Origin: Leptidea sinapis
Taxonomy: Eukaryota; Arthropoda; Insecta; Lepidoptera; Pieridae
Assembly (NCBI RefSeq): GCF_905404315.1
Contig: NC_066287.1
Span: forward strand, 9,114,001-9,178,000
Direction: 5' to 3'
Length of the DNA stretch: 64,000 nucleotides
Shown here in pieces: positions 20,928 to 31,400 of the stretch (position 1 is the stretch's first letter; each line of letters starts with the position of its first letter). The notes under the pieces are model-generated. The model did not search any database. It had not been told where the DNA came from and was given only the letters and a program-made list of their open reading frames with translations. The position numbers were made by a program, and so were the translations under genes.

Positions 20928-21529
20928 AACTACCGACTACTTTAACTTTGTAATATCAATGAATTATCATCTGCAACAGTCTTATTTCGTAATCATTTCC
21001 CGTAGTTTCGGTGCATAGCACAAAAAATAATTGCTATAAACGTATCGAAACAAAAGTATAAAATGTTTTCATTTCCACAGTCTCAACGTGAAATTGGCTT
21101 AAAAAGTAAGTAGCGCTGCTATCATTGCTTGGTTGTGTCAAGTTTTGTTGCCAATTAAAAATTTACACGCTGTTCTTATATTTTTGGCTCTCAGCCGGGT
21201 TTCCAGTTACTGTCTCTTTTATAAATCTTTTGATAGTTTCATGAAATCTTTAGGTTTAAATAACTTTATTCTCATTAAGACCTATTGTCACTTACATGAG
21301 AAATTAATAATTTAACAATTAAAGTATGTACTTACAAACAATGATTTTGGTAGGTACAGAATGCAATACAATGTTAGGCAAATAGATAAGATATAAAACA
21401 AACCCACTTATTTTATTGAAACGTTTCATAATTATTGAGTACTAGCTTTTACCTGTTACTTTGTGCCCGTGCAACAGTTACTTTGGGCAGCATTTTTATT
21501 TTTTAATATACTTACTTTGCAAATAATGC
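20928..21529. other. Non-coding stretch
   Basis: No gene seen. A 60-codon frame at 21133-21315 carries no motif. Confidence 0.45.
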
Positions 21530-21868
21530 ACTACAAACTGCTGTGGTTAATACATTTTTATAAGCTATCAACTCTAGAAATTTTATCCCCCTTTTTCACC
21601 CCACACAGGTCATCATTTTAAAAACGCAAGAACAAATATTTAAAACTTTCATGATGCTATCTTCGATAATAACGAACTTTCATACAAATTTCCACCCCCT
21701 ATTTCAACACCGCCAAGCTTTTTATTTGTGATAAAAGATAGCCTATGTCCTTTCCCAAGCTCTTGTCTATCTCTGTAATCAATTTCATCATTATCGGTTC
21801 AGTGGTTTAGGCGTGAAAGCGTAACAAACAAACTTACATTCACATTTATAATATTAGTAGGGATATGC
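21530..21868 (-). mobile_element. Lep1-type Helitron-like element, truncated
   Basis: On the - strand it begins TCCCTACTAATATTATAAAT, then GTTTGTTACGCTTTCACGCC, CCACTGAACCGATAATGATG and GGACATAGGCTATC. The usual 3' terminus (GACGAAGTCGCGG...CTAGT) is not visible, so this copy is 3'-truncated. Confidence 0.72.
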
Positions 21869-22120
21869 CCTTGCAGGCTCGCTTTAAAAGAAGCCAATGT
21901 TTTGGCATTTCTTATTTCTAAGGGCAGGTTGTTATATATCTGAACTCCCTCAAAGGTTATTGTCTGTTTTCCATAATTACTTCTCACCATTGGCAGCTCA
22001 ATATGACTAGCTCGACTAATCTTTACTGCTATAATATTGTTCAATGGAATATTTGGTATCTTTAATAATAGTATCCATTGAAACAGTAAAGTTGTTAATT
22101 TAGCATAATACGTTATCGTG
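21868..22120 (-). pseudogene. LINE polymerase C-terminal fragment
   Basis: The - strand frame carries LPMVRSNYGKQTITFEGVQI and YNNLPLEIRNAKTLASFK, resembling the extreme C-terminus of jockey/RTE-type polymerases (an R.NYG..S..Y.GV.IYN.LP..I pattern). The frame is short, has no upstream polymerase domain, and abuts the Helitron end and a family B tail. Confidence 0.6.
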
Positions 22121-22405
22121 CTTTTTGTATGGCAAAGGAGCACAAACGAGCGTACGGGTCCTTGGTGTTAAGTGATCACCGCCGTCCAAATTCTCTTGCA
22201 AGGAATCACAGGAGCGTTGCCGGTTTTAAGGGAAGGTGTACGCGCTTTTTTTGAAGGTACCCATGTTGTATCGTTGCGGAAACACCGCACAAGGAACTTC
22301 ATTCCACAGCTTTGTAGTACGTGGAAGAAAGCTCCTTGAAAACCGCACTGTGGAGGACCACCACACATACCGATGGTGGGGATGATATTATCCTAACTTG
22401 TGGCT
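22121..22405 (-). pseudogene. Family B LINE 3' end, copy 3
   Basis: The - strand text carries GFQGAFFHVLQSCGMKFLVR in one frame and the WNELPCAVFP and FKKAR equivalents in others, followed by the family 3' UTR ending in GTACGCTCGTTTGTGCTCC. 5'-truncated and frameshifted. Confidence 0.75.
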
Positions 22406-22414
22406 TGTCAAATT

Positions 22415-22685
22415 CACATTCAAATATTTTTATTCAAAATAGGATGTGACATCACTTATTGAAAGTCAAAAACTACCATCCATTCGAAAATGAATGCCTC
22501 AGACCTGAGAAGAACGGGCGCAACAAACTCAGCGGGTTTTCTTTTTCATTTATTATTATCTTATTATTTAATAGCCTGAGGTCGGTCACTCCATTCCCAA
22601 TCTGTGGTATCATTAAGAAAGTCATTTATGTTATAGTAACCTTTGCCACACAAACGTTTTTTAACAATTACATTTACGTCTGCTT
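22415..22685 (-). pseudogene. Family H LINE polymerase tail and 3' UTR, copy 1
   Basis: The 3' UTR (22415-22545: TTCAAATATTTTTATTC, CTACCATCCATTCGAAAATG, CAGACCTGAGAAGAACGGGC) precedes, in + coordinates, the reverse complement of the FKRIVKKRLCGKGYYSINDF coding tail (about 22573-22685). The same tail lies in each 3.9-kb unit at the opposite orientation. Several stops are present. Confidence 0.72.
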
Positions 22686-23174
22686 ACATTATGTATCGCC
22701 ATATGACCTGGTGAATATTCTTATGGGTCTGAAATATTCGACAGAACTTAGGGAGAATCTCTCGAATACAATATACATATTTAAGAATACAGTGGTTAAA
22801 GGTTACCAAAAGATCGCGGTCGTTACTCAAGTATCTACACGTCGATTTAAGTGGTTTTCTATTTTGCGGCAAATTTCTACTTCAGCTTATTATCCGATGG
22901 GCTATGTCTATGACCATAGCTATCTTTCAGGTTACCCGCATTTTTTATTCGATCCTTTAGATACATTCCAACCAAAGCAAACGCGGACCAATTAAATTTG
23001 TGGAATAGTCGTAACCTGAGGTAATTTTAAAGAAATAAGTATTCTATCTTAAGCATAAGCGCAGGGGCAGATCCACTGAGCCTAACAGTATTTTACATAT
23101 CTCCAGCATAGTCATTAGCTTCTGTCTGGCGTCCCTCTACAGTGGGGTTTTCAAGGAACTTTCTTACACGTAAT

Positions 23175-23735
23175 AAAACCGATGGACAGATTGAAAAAAA
23201 TATTTAAGAACAGAAACATAACAAAAGCCACGAAAATCCGGCTCGTCCAAACACTTGTTTTTCCCATATTTTTGTATGCTGCAGAGACGTGGACGTTGCG
23301 ACAAGCCGAGAAAAAGAAAATTGATGCTCTGGAGATGTGGTGCTCGAGGAGAATGCTAAGAGTTTCATGGACCGAATTTCGCAACAGCGTCTCCATTCTC
23401 CAAGAACGTGGAATAAAACAACGCCTTTCGATGTTAATACAGAGTCGCATTCTTAAGTTCTTCGGACACGTCTCCCGGCGCGAGAGTGAATGCATTGAGC
23501 GCCTTGTCGTTCAGGGCAAAGTGGAGGGTACAAGAGGGCGGGGACGGTCGCCCATGCGTTGGACCGACCAAATTAAGTCCGCTGTGGGCGGTCCATTGAA
23601 TGAGTGCACAAGACTGTCGGCCAGCAGGGAAAAGTGGCGAAGTATCGTGGGGCGCATCACATCTGCCCCAAAAGATTCCACTTAGTGAGGATCACGACCG
23701 CTCTGTCAAGAGTGTAACGACGAAGAAGAATAAAA
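23175..23735 (+). pseudogene. LINE endonuclease-reverse transcriptase C-terminus (family D), copy 2
   Basis: An uninterrupted 167-codon frame (23182-23685) carries RLVQTLVFPIFLYAAETWTL, LEMWCSRRMLRVSWTE, RILKFFGHVSRRES and GRGRSPMRWTDQI, the post-catalytic C-terminal part of an RTE/R1-like LINE polymerase. The palm domain with the catalytic YADD is absent, so this is a 5'-truncated dead copy even though its remaining frame is open. The 3' end is CTCTGTCAAGAGTGTAACGAC followed by GAAGAAGAATAA, shared with 2140-2175. Confidence 0.9.
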
Positions 23736-24266
23736 CTATGGAGTGAGTGTGATCGTGAGGTTTTTTTTTTCTCTTTAATTTATCAAATATTATCTTACGA
23801 TTTGGTTGATAGAATTCTCAATAGCGTTCCCGGTACCACTTTAATGTATTAACTGGCCTTTGATGTTTGAGAGTATACGCATTTAATAAAATAACTTTAT
23901 ACGAATGATGTAATTGGATAACGCCATGTTGTACCACAAACTTTTCACAAACTTATTAACTCAAACATTAACTCATACATTAATAATTTGTAATTTAAGT
24001 GATTGACTCTAATTTTTATTTTGATTTGAATCATACCTCTCATTTCGCCGTTCTCAACCTTAAGGGAAATGTAGAAATTCAACAATTCATGAAATTTTTA
24101 AGTACTCTGCTTTCATCGAATTTTCTTGGAAGTTGTTTCATACAAAACTGATTCTGAGGGCTCTCAACTCACCATATTCGACAGGGCACCTCGTACGTTA
24201 TTTATATTAATTACGTTTGGTATGGTTTTCGTGCTTCTTCTCCAAGCAGGTTTTATGTCCACCAAC

Positions 24267-24650
24267 TCTAATCAATTGGGATTTTTTGAAGGTACCCACT
24301 TCGTCTCGTCCCGGCAACACCACACAAGGAAGCTCATTCCACAGCTTTGTTGTATGTGGAAGAAAGTTCTTCGAAACAGCACTGTGGAAGAACGCCACAC
24401 AACCAGATGGTGGGGATGATATCCTAATTTGTGGCGTGTCGTGCGAAGGTGTAATTTGGCGGCAGGAATCAGGTGAAACAGCTCTTTGGAACACTCCCCG
24501 TAATAAATACGATGGGAGACACTCAATGAAGCGAAGTCTCTACGGAACGCCAGGTGATCGAGCCTTTCACAGAGCACTGGGTCCCCGATAATTTGAACAG
24601 CTATACGTTGCACGCGCTCAAATGGTTCAAGATGTCCCAATAAAAATCCC
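24267..24650 (-). pseudogene. Family B LINE polymerase C-terminus, copy 4
   Basis: The best coding copy of the family B tail here. A 126-codon - strand frame (24272-24652) contains FERVQRIAVQIIGDPVLCER, YYGECSKELFHLIPAAKLH, TTRHKLGYHPHHL and a later WRSSTV. These are the C-terminal residues of a jockey/CR1-like polymerase. It lacks the palm domain and the final KGRQRS tail has been lost, so it is truncated at both ends. Confidence 0.85.
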
Positions 24651-24654
24651 ACTG

Positions 24655-26034
24655 TATAATGGATAAATCTGAAATATATCTATTACGTTTACATTCTGAG
24701 CGATGTTTTACTATCCATACTAATAAATAAACTAAATTCTGCAATAGTTTAAACGAGTTGGACATAAGCTCATCTCGTAACCTTAAGAGAAGAGTAAATA
24801 TGACTCTGGCGTTGAAGCTACGTAGAAAACACCGCCCTGAGCAAAATTAATTCGACGAAACCTATATTAAAAACCGAGCTAAAACGTAAAAGTAGAACAA
24901 AACCAAATAAAAAGTCCTGTATGGATTTAAACTTTAACTAGTTCCAATGTTTTTGCCTTGATTAAGACCGCTTCAGTTCGAATGAAAAATTTACAATATC
25001 GTTTGTATAGTCTAAATTGGTACGTGTTTCTGAGCTATATAATATAATCATTAATATATTGCAAAATTTCAATTTAGAGTTTCAATTTTTACTTCCATGT
25101 GCAAAGACTGCTGCCATTTTGATTGCTTGAATTGTACAAGATCATATTTTCAAGTTTATCTTCAATTCATGCAATATGCGGTAGTGGAGTGAGTAATTAT
25201 ATTATAGAGTAGATTAAAGTTTTGTCATTTTATATATTGGACTTACTAAAATAACAATATTTCATACGAAACCGAAAAGTGGAATTAAATAAGGTAGTAA
25301 CAATATTTATTTAACATAGAATTATAGTATTAGCAAAAGTTGTATAACGAGGGTCAAAAAATACGAGTGGCCTTCGGCTGCGGCTCACATCGCAGCCAAC
25401 GGCACCCGAGTTTTTTGAACTAGTTATACAACGTGTTGAGTACAATATTTTTTACGTTGCTACGACTGGGCAGCATTAAAAACTGAACAAACAAATATAA
25501 CAAGTTTTCGAGTTTAAATGGCCGGTAAATGTATTGTACATTGGTTTCATTTTTCTTCAAGAAATGGCAAAGATGTTGGCTGTATGGGTACCATACAGCC
25601 ATTAAATATTGCGACATTATATAGTATAGATTTTTTCAAAGACTCTATAATATGTACTTATATTACTGATCGTGGCTGTATAAATGACAGATAAAAGTAG
25701 AGACGTAGAAAAAATATTAAAATAAACCCTTGAACTCGTTTCCTTTGATGTAATTTGTTATAAATGGCTTATCTAAGTAGTTTTTTAGTGACTACATAAG
25801 GCTTTATTAGTTTGTCTCCTGATAGTAAGTACGAAGACTTGTCGGCGTTTAGGAACTGTTTACGATCTTCTAATTACCTAGTCATATTTCATACGTTAGT
25901 ATACATCCCTATTACAGAATATACCACCCCAGGGTCATATAACCTAAAGAAATTCTTAAAGGAGTTCGTTTTTAAAGGTAGTAGGAGAACGACTGGTAAA
26001 AATTATTCTTTGGATATCTAAATGAATACACAAA
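24655..26034. other. Non-coding stretch
   Basis: AT-rich, no gene seen. A short GC-richer palindromic patch (GCTGCGGCTCACATCGCAGCC) lies near 25378-25402. Open frames here have no motifs. Confidence 0.45.
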
Positions 26035-26278
26035 TTAAATTTGAAAACAAAATTTGTGAACGATGCAAGACTCGAACCCGTGACCCCTCGCGTTCCTTGC
26101 GAGTGCTCTTCTACTGAGTCAACCGTTCGAGTGACTTCATGTTCAGAAATCTTGATATGTCTTTGTTCAACTCTCAGGTTGTAGCTTCATCTATAGGATC
26201 TACTTTACGTTGATAACCGGCTGAACCCCAATATTTGCATATTAGGAAATTTACTTGAGATAATGAGGGTCATCAATT
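26035..26278 (-). repeat. tRNA-like SINE family (copy 2)
   Basis: On the - strand a tRNA-like segment has an A-box-like GTTGACTCAGTAGAAGAGCA and a B box GGGTTCGAGTC, about 40 bp apart (within 26060-26135), followed by TTGCATCGTTCACAAATTTT. On the other side lies about 140 bp shared with 2990-3160. Pol III boxes with non-tRNA flanks point to a SINE. The tRNA-like part sits at the downstream end of the shared block, an unusual order. Confidence 0.65.
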
Positions 26279-26734
26279 AAAAAAAAACCAAATTACTTAG
26301 ATTTGAAAGAGCGATACTTGAAGAATGCTGAAAGTATTGATTCGAAGGGAATAAAAGAAAGCGTAAGTGGCATGCTCAGGATTACCAGCAATATACAATG
26401 CAAATACACTTTGCATTCTACAATTGTTTATTTAGCAAAAGCAATTTAAATGTTAAAATAAACAGGATTTAAACGTCGCTGTAATATATGACCAATCGTT
26501 TTATCCTGGAGGATAATCCCACAATCTCGATATGAATATGTGAATGTAAATGCGCACAAAATATGGGTTTGTAAACACACATAGATGTACATTGTGTAAT
26601 TTCACGTGAAATTCGTGAATCCCCGAGGCTGAAATTGGATTTATACGCTTAGCTCTGTAAAAATATATTTTATGGGATTAGTTGGACAAATGCGGGAACG
26701 GGCTGTCTGTCGCACAACATCAGAGAAATCACGT

Positions 26735-26788
26735 ACCGTTCCTTGAAGGCCAACAACGCTCCTGTGATTCCTCTGGAGTTGCAAGAGA
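26735..26788 (+). pseudogene. Family B LINE 3' end, left half of a split copy
   Basis: CCTTGAAGGCCAACAACGCT and CCTGTGATTCCTCTGGAGTT are the family B KGRQRSCDSSGV codons. The copy is interrupted by a family A insertion at 26789-27100 and resumes at 27101, after a duplicated GTTGCAAGAGA. Confidence 0.8.
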
Positions 26789-27100
26789 TTTTTTTTTATG
26801 ATAATATGGGACGAGACGAGCAGGACGTTCAGCTGATGGTAATTGATACGCCATGCCCATTACAATGCAGTACCGCTCAGGATTCTCAAAAAACCCAAAA
26901 ATTCTGAGCGGCACTACTATTGCGCTCATCACCTTGAGACATAAGATGTTAAGCCTCATTTGCGCAGTAATTTCACTAGCTACCTTCAGACCGAAACGCA
27001 GTAATGCCTAAACATTACTGCTTCACGGCAGAAATAGGGCGCCGTTGTGGTACCCATAATCTAGCCGGCTTTCTGTGCCAAGGAGCCTCCAACTGGTAAA
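26789..27100 (-). mobile_element. Family A SINE-like retroposon, copy 5, with target-site duplication
   Basis: A complete 312-bp copy. It is flanked by an exact 11-bp direct repeat, GTTGCAAGAGA, at 26778-26788 and 27101-27111. It has a T-run at its left edge, meaning a poly-A tail on the - strand, and AACTGGTAAA at its right edge. The duplication and A-tail show that family A moves by target-primed reverse transcription, as SINEs and LINEs do. It interrupts a family B LINE tail, so it is younger than that copy. Confidence 0.92.
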
Positions 27101-27170
27101 GTTGCAAGAGAACGTCGGCGGCGGTGATCACTTAACACCGTTAGCCCGAATGCTCGTATGCTCTCCTTAA
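27101..27170 (+). pseudogene. Family B LINE 3' end, right half of the split copy
   Basis: Continues the tail after the family A insertion: GTTGCAAGAGAACGTCGGCG, then GGTGATCACTTAACACC and CTCGTATGCTCTCCTTAAAA. Confidence 0.8.
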
Positions 27171-27404
27171 AAAAAACATCACTTGAGTGTTAACGGTTCA
27201 TAGAAAGGCAAGTGAGAATTTGTACTCCTCACATCCCGAACAAACCGCCGACGAAAGTTAATATCACAGTGACAGAAAGTTCATTGGAAATGGTGTGTGG
27301 ACAGCAGCATAATTAGTCCAATCGGCCTCGTCTCCATCTCCTAATCTCTGAAGTTCTTCAGGAATAATAACGAAATTAAGAGAATAATTTAAATAAAATA
27401 CTTT

Positions 27405-27770
27405 TTAAAGGATTAAAATGCGTGAAATTGTAACTTTGTTTTTGCGTAAATGTTACATTTATTGAATTAGGCGTTACTTTGCGGAAATCCATAATTATAC
27501 AAATGATTTAAGTTTTCTTTAGTGTTAATTCCGCCAATATTTGTTTTTAAAACAATTCGACACGTGTTTCGCCTCTACACGAGGCATCCTCAGGACGTGT
27601 TGTCTCGCCAAAATCTGGCACGAGATAGATAGAGTCTCATTCGTATAAATGTTACATTTTTATTATTGTTTCATTTATCCTCTTCGTCACCTTTTCAGAG
27701 CACGTTTTCAGGGGAACTCTTTTACGCAAAACTAATGTAAAAACACAGTTACAATTACACGTTTTAAGCA
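27405..27770. mobile_element. Foldback element (family L), copy with nested insertion
   Basis: The left arm (ATTAAAATGCGTGAAATTGTAA...) and the right arm (AAAAACACAGTTACAATTAC then ACGTTTTAA) are inverted copies like those of the complete element at 33077-33318. The middle is interrupted by a 185-bp insertion at 27461-27645. Confidence 0.7.
27461..27645. mobile_element. 185-bp insertion flanked by 14-bp direct repeats
   Basis: Starts ATTGAATTAGGCGTTACTTT, includes GACACGTGTTTCGCCTCTAC and CACGAGGCATCCTCAGGA, and ends CATTCGTA. It is flanked by an exact TAAATGTTACATTT at 27447-27460 and 27646-27659. The first about 32 bp also occur inside every 3.9-kb unit (about 47236-47268). The class is unknown; the long duplication suggests target-primed insertion. 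Confidence 0.8.
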
Positions 27771-28232
27771 TTTAATAATAAAGCATATTTTTTTTGTTTT
27801 TAAAATAGTATTTTATTTTTCATTTTTTAGTTAAATTTTCTATAAAAGCGTATTTTTAAAACTATTCAGTAGTTTAAAATCAATTCCTGCGTTATCGACT
27901 ATAGATAAAAATTATATAAATTGACAAAAATCTTAGTTTGCAAATTGAATAATGGAATAATCTTATCAAATTAGTGTATTGTCATCGGTCCTCGATAAAT
28001 CTACAAAGTTTGAATGTAATCGTGGCCGTTAAAAGTGGGTAGAAATCGCGTCTAAAGGAGTTAAAGTTTAATCAGTTAAAAAACATACATACAAACATTC
28101 AAGTGAAGCTAATATAAAGCGTGTAAAAATTATTTTACATAAATATTTAACACCTGCGTTAATCAAAGAAAAATAAAAGAATTATTTCTTTGTTACTTAG
28201 AAAATAATAATGAATGACTGATATTCTTTATA

Positions 28233-28424
28233 ATTGAACAGAGCGACGTTATATTTCAGACATTTTATTATTATCAATCAGAAAATGAAATTATGATAAA
28301 TTATTATTGTTGAGTACAATAGACCTGAACATGAAGACGTCTCAAGCGACACTCGTGTTTTAAAACGTCTCAATACACAACACTTGCATCACATAACTAA
28401 TTACTTAAATTTTATTACTACGTA
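28233..28424. repeat. Direct repeat pair, left copy
   Basis: About 190 bp, starting TTGAACAGAGCGACGTTATA and ending ACTTAAATTTTATTACTACG. It is repeated with about 80% identity by eye at 28498-28731. Landmarks include ATGAAGACGTCTCAAG and CACTCGTGTTTTAA. Confidence 0.75.
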
Positions 28425-28497
28425 TGTGGACAGCTGAATTTGAAACAGCTAATAACTTCATTTTATTGGTACGTGTCTTTCAAATTAATCACTATAG

Positions 28498-28731
28498 TTG
28501 AACACAGCTACATCATATTTCAGACATTACGTTATAAATCGGAAATTGAATTTATCATCCTTTATTGTCGAGGCCTTTGTCCAGCAGTGGACGTCTTCCG
28601 GCTGATGATGATTATTATTGAGTAGACCAGAAGATGAAGACGTCTCAAGTGACTCTCGTGTTTTAATACGTCTCATAATACCTACAACACTTGCATTAAA
28701 TAACTAATTACTTAAATTTTATAGTAACGTA
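28498..28731. repeat. Direct repeat pair, right copy with LINE scrap inside
   Basis: The same sequence as 28233-28424, but split at about 28558 by a short RTE 3'-end fragment. It then resumes with ATTATTATTGAGTAGACCAG and ATGAAGACGTCTCAAG. Confidence 0.75.
28560..28612 (+). repeat. RTE-type LINE 3' end scrap (family C)
   Basis: GAGGCCTTTGTCCAGCAGTG, then GACGTCTTCCGGCTGATGAT, matches the 3' terminus of the RTE copy at 35560-35625. It ends in the (TGA)n tail typical of RTE elements. Confidence 0.85.
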
Positions 28732-28852
28732 TCAGGAGAGCAGGATTTGGAAAACACGAGTACAATTTCGCGAATTATTTACTAGACGACAGCGCAGTCA
28801 GTAGTATACTCCTAACAATAACATATATATATCGCTTATTATATAGGTAGCG

Positions 28853-29325
28853 CCCCAAATTCAAATTCAATTTCAAATATCACTTATTGACCATCAAAAC
28901 CTACCAACACCCGTATAAGTTATTTGCAGTGAGTGTAAAAGAAAATGACCTAATGTTTTATTATTATATTACCGTATACAAACCATTCGAAAATTTGTTC
29001 CTTAGACCTAATAAGAACGGGTGCAAGAAACTCAGCAGGGTTTTAACTAACCTATTTTTTTTTTTAATTTTGGCACAATACAATTTAGTACAGTAAAACT
29101 TATTCGTGAATAGCCTGAGGGTGGTCGCTTCTAAATCTTTGGTATCATTAAGTAAATCATTTATGTCACAGTAACATCTATCACGTCATAAACGTTTATA
29201 ACAATTCTTTTAAATTTCGTAAAACATTTGTTTTGTACATTTTCTGGGATCATTTTGTAAAAGCATATACATCGCCCAACAAAAGACATACTAACTCGAC
29301 TAACTAACTAAAGTGTATTTTTTTC
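28853..29325 (-). pseudogene. Family H LINE polymerase tail and 3' UTR, copy 2
   Basis: The 3' UTR lies at 28853-29040 (TTCAAATATCACTTATTGA, then CTTAGACCTAATAAGAACGG and AGAAACTCAGCAGGG). The reverse complement of the RT tail follows (29105-29310: CCTGAGGGTGGTCGC, GGTATCATTAAGTAAATCAT, ATATACATCGCCCAAC). It is the same family as in the 3.9-kb units and is full of stops. Confidence 0.78.
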
Positions 29326-29363
29326 TAGTGTTAACATTATGATAAATCTTAGACAGTTGATAC

Positions 29364-30760
29364 TCACGCCTTGTTCCCGTCGGGGTAGGCAGTGACAATA
29401 GAATGCCACTCGCTTCTATCCTTACAACCCTCACGCGCTTCCTCTACATTCATTACTCTTTCCATACATGCTCGCCGGTTGCCGGTGCTTCGGACCTTTC
29501 CTTTTCTCAAAACATCCCTAATTTGGTCGAATAATGTTCTACGAGGTCTCCCGTGACCAAACTGGCCACATACACATGCCTTATATATTTGATGCGTCAT
29601 TCTATCTTCACTCATTCGCTCCACGTGTCCAAACCATTTCAGCATTCCTTTCTCAGTCCTTGTCACAACATCTTCTTACAGACCACAGCACGTTCCTATT
29701 ACCGCATTCGGAATTATATCAATCACTCTTACCCCACACATACTACGCAGTGATCGCATCTCAACTGCGTTAATTCTGATTCTATGCTTCCATCCAAGTC
29801 TCACTTCCGTACATTAACGTGGCGAAAAGCACTCCATAATGGACAGCCATTCGCGCCTCTTTTGGCAGTCTGGCTGTTCATAAAGGATGCAGCGCTCCAT
29901 TCACACAGTTTCCCACAGTCACTCTCATTTCAATATCTCTTTCATATCTTCCGTCTCTTGTAAACATGCTACCCAAATATACGAATTCTGTAACTAGTTC
30001 TACCCTTTCATCTTCAATCGTAATATTACACTCAGTCAACCTTTCATCCTTCTCAAATACCATCACTTTCGTTTTTCTTGCATTCACTTTTAAACCTCTT
30101 GCTTTAAAGCTCCTGTTCAAGCAGTCCATCAATTGTTGCAACTCATTCGACGATGATGCAAAAGACTTGATCATCGGCGTACAAGAGGCACTTAACAAAC
30201 AACCCTTCGACATTGATCCCACATTGCATTTCTCTCAAATCATTCATGCAGCTATCCATGAATAGGTTGAACAACCAAGGCGAGGCTACACTACCTTGTC
30301 TGACACCTTTGGAAATACCAAACCAGCCCGAATAGGCACCATTAATCAGAACACTGGCTCGAGAATCCATGTACAGAGATTTCAGAGAAAATTGTCCACC
30401 CCATACATAGAGATCACCTTCCATAATTCCTTTCTAGTCACCCTATCTTAAGCCTTTTCCAAGTCTATGAACGCGCAATATACTTTCTCGTTTTTTGCCA
30501 GACATTTTTCAGTGATGCAGCGTAAAGAATAGATCCTTCCTTGATCCGTACATCCCATTCCCTTCCGAAATCCCGCTTGCACATCCCATACCCTGTCATT
30601 AGTCACATTTATTACTCTTTCAATCGACATTCTGGCATACACTTCTCCAACAACACTAAGAAGGCTGCTCCCGCGATAATTTTCACATTCCTGCTGCGCA
30701 TCTTTGCCTTTATAAATTTTAATATCGTTACAAGTTCCATATGAAGTACCTGGCTATATA
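29364..30760 (-). pseudogene. LINE reverse transcriptase with recognisable palm domain, broken
   Basis: On the - strand, from about 30760 down to 29364, successive frames carry an intact order of polymerase motifs: VQAGFRKGMGCTDQ (motif around domain 2), AFIDLEKA (domain 3, first catalytic Asp), GVRQGSVASPWLFNLF (domain 4), LLYADDQ (domain 5, catalytic YADD), LKVNARKTKVMVF (domain 6) and FVYLGSMFTRDGR (domain 7). A C-terminal thumb follows, with MLKWFGHVERMSEDR and GRPRRTLFDQI. At least four frame changes or stops separate these pieces, so it is inactive. The endonuclease domain is missing (5' truncation). The motif set is that of RTE/jockey-like non-LTR retrotransposons. Confidence 0.93.
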
Positions 30761-31229
30761 AACTATAATAAACTAGCTATTTACAATTCCATGCATTAGT
30801 TTTATATCTCAAAGGGTTTCAAAAGACAGCGTTTTCATTGAAAGCTCCCAAACGCTCCCAACAAATACCGTTCATATGTACAAAAATATATGCAAAAACT
30901 AAACATTTTATACTATTCAACCTTCATCGAGAACCCCCGCTATCCATTGGTGATAACAGCATGATCGATGCAGTAGATTTTGAGTTCATCGCGAACAGAC
31001 AGAGAGACAGACGCGGCGGAGGACTATGTTTTATAATATGTACTGAAAATTAAAGTTTTGCTGTATTTATTTATTTGCTGACCATACATGTCCACACACA
31101 CAAATGCAAAAACGTCTTAAAAGTAATTTGCCTGTACATCATGTTATGATATAAGAGTATCATCTCGTAATATCATATTATAAACAGTAATAGCACTGAA
31201 GACCTAGTAATATTGTACTGTCCTGTTAA
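30761..31229. other. Non-coding stretch
   Basis: Nothing recognised. A 71-codon frame at 30838-31053 has no motif. Confidence 0.4.
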
Positions 31230-31400
31230 TTTCCTGTCTTGCTGGCTCGTGGAACTGAATTGCAATTTATTTTTCTCTTGTGTTTCATAGCTTATAAGAA
31301 TAGCAAAGTAACCGCACTCGTTGTCCGTTTATAAATATCAAATAAACTTGATTTACCGCGGCTGAAAGTGGACGGATCAAGTGAAGCTTGTTCTGTTCAA
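31230..31400 (+). repeat. Family G repeat, dispersed copy
   Basis: CCGCACTCGTTGTCCGTTTA, TAAATATCAAATAAACTTGA, then CGGCTGAAAGTGGACGGAT, match the first about 200 bp of each 3.9-kb unit (46860-47000) closely. The start of the tandem unit is therefore itself a dispersed repeat. Confidence 0.82.

Noticed and set aside
22459..22995. A 178-codon open frame on the + strand as a protein gene
   Set aside because: It runs antisense through a family H LINE tail and its 3' UTR; no domain is visible and the frame is explained by the repeat.
29966..30265. Plus-strand frames of about 100 codons at 29.5-30.7 kb
   Set aside because: They are antisense shadows of the reverse transcriptase on the - strand, which carries the ordered catalytic motifs.
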